Assembly: GCA_963724825.1 (NCBI GenBank)
Contig: CAVRWT010000017.1
Coordinates: forward strand, 1-64,000
Length of the DNA: 64,000 nucleotides
DNA from: JALYNX01 sp963724825
Lineage (GTDB): Bacteria; Actinomycetota; Acidimicrobiia; Spongiisociales; ZC4RG35
Direction: 5' to 3'
Numbering within the stretch: the stretch's first letter is position 1; the number at the start of each line of letters is the position of its first letter. The translations under genes were made by a program, and so were the position numbers. Shown here piece by piece: positions 60,810-64,000 of this stretch. The notes under the pieces were generated by a model. It had not been told where the DNA came from. It saw nothing but the letters and a program-made list of their open reading frames with translations, and ran no database searches.

Positions 60810-62305
60810 AGATTTCCAAAGTCATAGCAAAAGCAAAGAGCAAAGAGTCCGGGGCAGCCATGGTCTTGGTCGCCATGTCGATGGTCGTGCTGCTCGGGAT
60901 GGCAGCGTTCGGCACCGACCTCGCCTGGTTCTATCTCAATGCGAGCAGGGTGCAGCGAGCGGCTGACGCCGGCGCCCTGGGTGGCGTGGTCTGGCTCCCC
61001 AGCCAATCTGGCACCGCCATCACCACCGCTCGCGCCATCGCCAAGCAGAACGGTTATGACGACACCCTCCTCTTGCAAGACGTCACCCCGGCTGTGGTGA
61101 GCGGCGAGTCAAACCAGCTCCAGGTGACCGTCCGGGATACGGTCCCCACCTTCTTCGCCCAAATCTTCGGCTTCAACACCATGACCATCCAGCGTTCCGC
61201 AATCGCCGAATACATCCCTCCGTTGAAATTGGGGAGCCCGGCCGGCCAGTTCGGCAACAGCTGCGATCCGACCCAGCCCGGCTGCACCGGGCAGGCCAAC
61301 TTCTGGGCCAACATCCACGGTTGGTGGACCGACACCACGATGGGTGATGCCTATACGTCGCACTGCCGGGGAAGCTCTGACAACCCTGCATGCACACAGA
61401 ACACGTTTGCCCGTCCAGGCGGCTACCTCTACGGAATCGAGAAGGGGACGGGCAGCTTCACAGTGCAGGGTCTCGATCTCCGGTTCTTCAACACCTCCGG
61501 CGGCAACCCGACGAGTGACACCATCCGCACCGGCGACCGCGGTTGCGAGGATTGGACACCGAGCAGCGCTGCGACCTGCGGGCCAACCATGCTCGTCCGG
61601 CTTTACGCTCCCGACCCGACACCACTCGATCTCTCGGACAATGGCGCCCCGTTGTGTACGGCAACCCTCACCCCTACCGGGCAGGTGCTGCCCGCCGCTG
61701 CATACAACTGGGCCACTCCAAATGGGAACGCTTGCTGGACTCAGAATGGCTCGGGCATCTACGTCCTCCAGATCGCGGTCCAAGACCCTGGTAACACGGT
61801 CGACCGCGCAGGGCTCAATCGGTACTCGATCCGTGCCAACAACAACGGGGCCAAGCTGTTCGCTCTCGGTGACTTCTCGATCTACAACAACGCCAGTGGC
61901 ACCACGACTGCCTTCTACCTGGCTGAAGTGCCCACCTACTACCACGGCAAGACTTTCGTGGTCGAGTTGTACGACGCCGGTGAGTCGGCAGCCAACGGCA
62001 CACTGCAGGTGGTCGATCCCTCCGGGACCACGTTCAATGACGGGCAGTGTCGGATCTACAGCCGGGACAATCCAAGTCAGTCCTGGAACCTCCAGCAGAC
62101 GATCGCCAGCGGATCCGACTGTCAGGAAACGGTGACCCCCGGTGAGTACAACGGGCGCTGGTTGAAGTTCGAGATGGATCTGCCCTCCACCTATTCCTGC
62201 TCCACTTGCTGGTGGAACATGAAGTACGCCTATCCCTCGGCGGTGAATGACACCACCACCTGGCGGGCGTACATGATCGGGAACCCGATCCACCTCATCG
62301 ACTGA
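60806..62305 (+). CDS. TadG-like pilus-associated protein
   Basis: A 499-residue protein. SGAAMVLVAMSMVVLLGMAA then FGTDLAWFYLNASRVQRAAD is the TadG/TadE membrane block, here without the +5 Glu. ADAGALGGVVWLPSQ is the putative TadG helix. The rest is a large extracytoplasmic, Gly/Thr/Asn-rich domain with many Cys pairs (SNPACTQN, DRGCEDWTPSSAATCGPT, YSCSTCWWN) and no recognised enzyme fold. Possibly a pilus tip or adhesin-like component. Confidence 0.8.
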   Translation: MKISKVIAKAKSKESGAAMVLVAMSMVVLLGMAAFGTDLAWFYLNASRVQRAADAGALGGVVWLPSQSGTAITTARAIAKQNGYDDTLLLQDVTPAVVSGESNQLQVTVRDTVPTFFAQIFGFNTMTIQRSAIAEYIPPLKLGSPAGQFGNSCDPTQPGCTGQANFWANIHGWWTDTTMGDAYTSHCRGSSDNPACTQNTFARPGGYLYGIEKGTGSFTVQGLDLRFFNTSGGNPTSDTIRTGDRGCEDWTPSSAATCGPTMLVRLYAPDPTPLDLSDNGAPLCTATLTPTGQVLPAAAYNWATPNGNACWTQNGSGIYVLQIAVQDPGNTVDRAGLNRYSIRANNNGAKLFALGDFSIYNNASGTTTAFYLAEVPTYYHGKTFVVELYDAGESAANGTLQVVDPSGTTFNDGQCRIYSRDNPSQSWNLQQTIASGSDCQETVTPGEYNGRWLKFEMDLPSTYSCSTCWWNMKYAYPSAVNDTTTWRAYMIGNPIHLID

Positions 62306-62335
62306 CCGGGGCCGTCTAGGTCTTACCCTGTCGGC

Positions 62336-63191
62336 ATGCTTCCTCCTCCTGAATACATGCCCGCGCTGATCACGCCGTTCACCAGAGGCGGCGAGATCGA
62401 CACCAGGGCTCACACCCACAACCTTCGGGTCCTCTCCGAGATCGGCATTACGGGGCTTCGTGATCGGTGGGTCCAACGGTGAAGGGCCTTACCTCGAGCC
62501 CGGCGAACGGGGCCGCTTGGTCAAGACCGGACGGCGGCGCAAGGCCCACTTCATGGTTGGGATCTCCGCCGAGTCGACCCGGGTCGCCGATCCGCCAGGT
62601 CCAGGAGGCGGCGGACGCCGGGGCTGACAGCGTGCTGGTGATGACCCCGACCACCCTGGCCCGGGGGCGCGACGACGCCGTGCTCCGCTTCTACCGGACC
62701 ATCGCTGACATGTCGCCGCTTCCGGTCTATCTCTATTCGGTCCCCGGGGTCACGGGATACAACCTGCCCATCGAGCTCGTCTGGCGGCTCTCACGCCACG
62801 AGAAAGTGGTGGGTATGAAGGACTCGAGCGGGGACGTGGTCCGTCTCCAGTCGATCATCGACGCCACCCCGCCGGACTTCACCCTCTATCTCGGGATCCT
62901 CACGGGCGCTCACCGCGGCCATGGCTGTCGGTTGTTACGGGGCGATCACCGGATCGGGCAACTACCTGCCGACCCTGGTCCTGCAGGTCATGGCCGCCGC
63001 CAAGGACAGTCCGGCGACAGCCCGCCGACTTCCAGAAGCGCCTCAGTTCGGTGAGCGCCGACGTCGAAGCCCACGGCATACCGGGCGTAAAGGCAGCGGC
63101 AAAGGCGGCCGGCCTCGACCCCGGCTATCCGCGCGAGCCGCTCACCCGGCTCTCGCGTGGAGCGGAAACCTCGATTGCCAAGCTGATCTGA
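62336..63191 (+). pseudogene. dapA: DapA-family aldolase, multiple frameshifts
   Basis: Dihydrodipicolinate synthase/N-acetylneuraminate lyase family TIM barrel, seen in pieces: MPALITPFTRGGEID, then FVIGGSNGEGPYLEPGER in another frame, then QVQEAADAGADSVLVMTPTT and YLYSVPGVTGYNLPIELVWR. The VVGMKDSSGDVVRLQ segment has the Schiff-base Lys, and AVGCYGAITGSGNYLPTLV follows in a further frame. At least four frame changes (near 62463, 62595, 62910, 63030). All conserved blocks remain. Canonical DapA makes a lysine/cell-wall precursor; GGSNGEGPYL deviates from the standard GTTGE, so another aldolase activity is possible. Confidence 0.75.
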
Positions 63192-63328
63192 CGCTTCCTA
63201 ATGCATGGGCGTCGGATATGAGCGAATTGCATTGCGAACGTGGGGAACTCTCGCTCTTTGAGCCTTCAGTCAAAGTCTGCCCGCCTAGTACGATTCGCAG
63301 TCTCCAGAGCCATCAAGGAGATTGCGTT

Positions 63329-63712
63329 TTGTCCAAGTTCCTCAGCGAAGAGTGGGCCTCGGAGGTAACCGCCGCCCTGAGCCAACACCAGGGTTTCAAG
63401 AACGCCATCGGATCAGCCGAGCTTGGCATTCAATTCGAGGTCAGTGACGGCCCTGAGGGTGACGCCGAGTACTACCTGAAGTCGAGTGGCGGCAGCTCGA
63501 CGATGGCGGTGGGAACGCTGGAGAATCCGGACGTCACGGTGCGCCAGACCTATGACACCGCCACCGCGATCTCCAAGGGTGAGTTGAACACCCAAACCGC
63601 TTTCATGACCGGCAAAGTCAAAGTCTCGGGCAATCTCGCCAAGTTGATGATGCATCAGTCGGCGATCCAGCAGTGGAACCTGGCGACGGTGGATCTCGAC
63701 GTCGATTACTGA
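63329..63712 (+). CDS. SCP2 sterol-binding domain protein
   Basis: A 127-residue single SCP2-fold protein (IQFEVSDGPEGDAEYYLKSS, DVTVRQTYDTATAISKGEL, TGKVKVSGNLAKLMM). The fold has a lipid-binding tunnel; bacterial members often act beside other enzymes on lipophilic ligands. The TTG at 63329 follows AAGGAG at about 63315. Lies between the dapA remnant and a TadE-like gene, unrelated in function by sequence. Confidence 0.8.
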   Translation: MSKFLSEEWASEVTAALSQHQGFKNAIGSAELGIQFEVSDGPEGDAEYYLKSSGGSSTMAVGTLENPDVTVRQTYDTATAISKGELNTQTAFMTGKVKVSGNLAKLMMHQSAIQQWNLATVDLDVDY

Positions 63713-63822
63713 CACCGACTAGTCAGTTCGCGTAAAAACAGGGGGGTCCCTGGATACCAAGCGGCGTGGGCCGGATAATGTTGAGTCAGTGACCACGGCT
63801 GGTGGCCACGTCAGGGGCAAAA

Positions 63823-64000
63823 ATGGGCAAGGGAGATAAGAACCGCGGCGCGACGATGGTTGAGGCCGCGCTCATCTTCCCGTTGATGATCCTGCTTGAC
63901 GGTGAGCCTTCTCGAGCTCGGGCTCGCCTTCAAGGATTTCCTCACTGTCTCGTTCACCGCACGTGACGCGGCCCGGGTCGGCGCTCTCGCCGGAAATGAC
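63823..64000 (+). CDS. TadE-like pseudopilin, cut by window end (apparent frameshift)
   Basis: The first 59 residues of a third full-size TadE-like protein: RG|ATMVEAALIFPLMILL, then after one base is removed at TT 63896-63897, TVSLLELGLAFKDFLTVSF and RDAARVGALAGND. It closely resembles the protein at 59683. Continues beyond the window. Confidence 0.78.

Noticed and set aside
61109..62476. Long minus-strand open frame opposite TadG
   Set aside because: Antisense shadow of TadG in GC-rich DNA; no ribosome site or domain, while the plus strand has the TadG membrane block and a coupled start.
1..64000. CRISPR array, insertion sequences or prophage
   Set aside because: I saw no regularly spaced direct repeats, no transposase or integrase motifs and no phage structural genes; the only mobile-looking gene is the broken HNH nuclease.

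Overview
The window is high-GC, densely packed bacterial DNA with many GTG/TTG starts and many ATGA-type overlaps. A WhiB regulator, a proteasome activator of the Bpa/PafE type, an F420 biosynthesis enzyme (CofC), menaquinone genes, a MurA with Asp in place of the catalytic Cys, TadE/TadG-type pilus genes and an SCP2 protein together point to an actinobacterium. I infer a deep lineage such as Acidimicrobiia, but there is no rRNA here to place it. It looks aerobic or microaerobic, with a three-subunit succinate dehydrogenase, menaquinone and a DsbB-type disulfide system.

Layout. 0-10 kb: a heavily frameshifted PEP synthase, an O-methyltransferase, the menaquinone genes menE (minus) and menB-menA (plus), a META-domain lipoprotein, an RRM RNA-binding protein and a formylglycine-generating enzyme. 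10-21 kb: ppdK, then minus-strand blocks meaB/NifU-like/murA and ilvE-hypothetical-FAH-gltX-tRNA-Glu-dsbB-thioredoxin, with rpiB between them. 21-30 kb: pgpA, a universal stress protein, cofC coupled to glycerate kinase and an SDR. These are followed by a tight minus-strand operon of hppA, a tandem histidine phosphatase, a methyltransferase, a zinc-ribbon RNase HI and a DUF2332 protein.

30-46.5 kb is the accessory centrepiece: two opposed catabolic arms that share a 113-bp control region at about 37.81-37.92 kb. The left arm carries a complete LIV-type ABC importer, a Gfo/Idh/MocA dehydrogenase and a xylose-isomerase-like TIM barrel. The right arm carries a second TIM-barrel isomerase, two Tm-1-like (UPF0261) proteins, a creatininase-family amidohydrolase, a GntR/FCD regulator, an FAD-linked oxidase, an SDR (antisense), a PEP-hydrolase-family TIM barrel and a cupin. 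The substrate is unknown; I consider this the best candidate for an undescribed pathway.

46.5-56 kb: tiny membrane ORFs, an ECF sigma factor with a membrane partner, a broken zinc-repeat HNH nuclease beside tRNA-Glu(CUC) and tRNA-Gln(CUG), a Flp-like mini-pilin, an MpaB-family protein, a membrane protein carrying a TolB-like propeller, a cupredoxin lipoprotein, the proteasome activator and whiB. 56-64 kb: sdhCAB, two TadE-like pseudopilins, TadG, a broken dapA-like gene, an SCP2 protein and a further TadE-like gene cut by the window end.

Quality caveat: about a dozen otherwise well-conserved genes, including gltX, sdhA and ppdK, carry single-base frameshifts. Most are repaired by removing one base from a short run of identical bases. 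I read most of these as sequence errors, not true pseudogenes, except possibly the densely broken ppsA, HNH and dapA genes.
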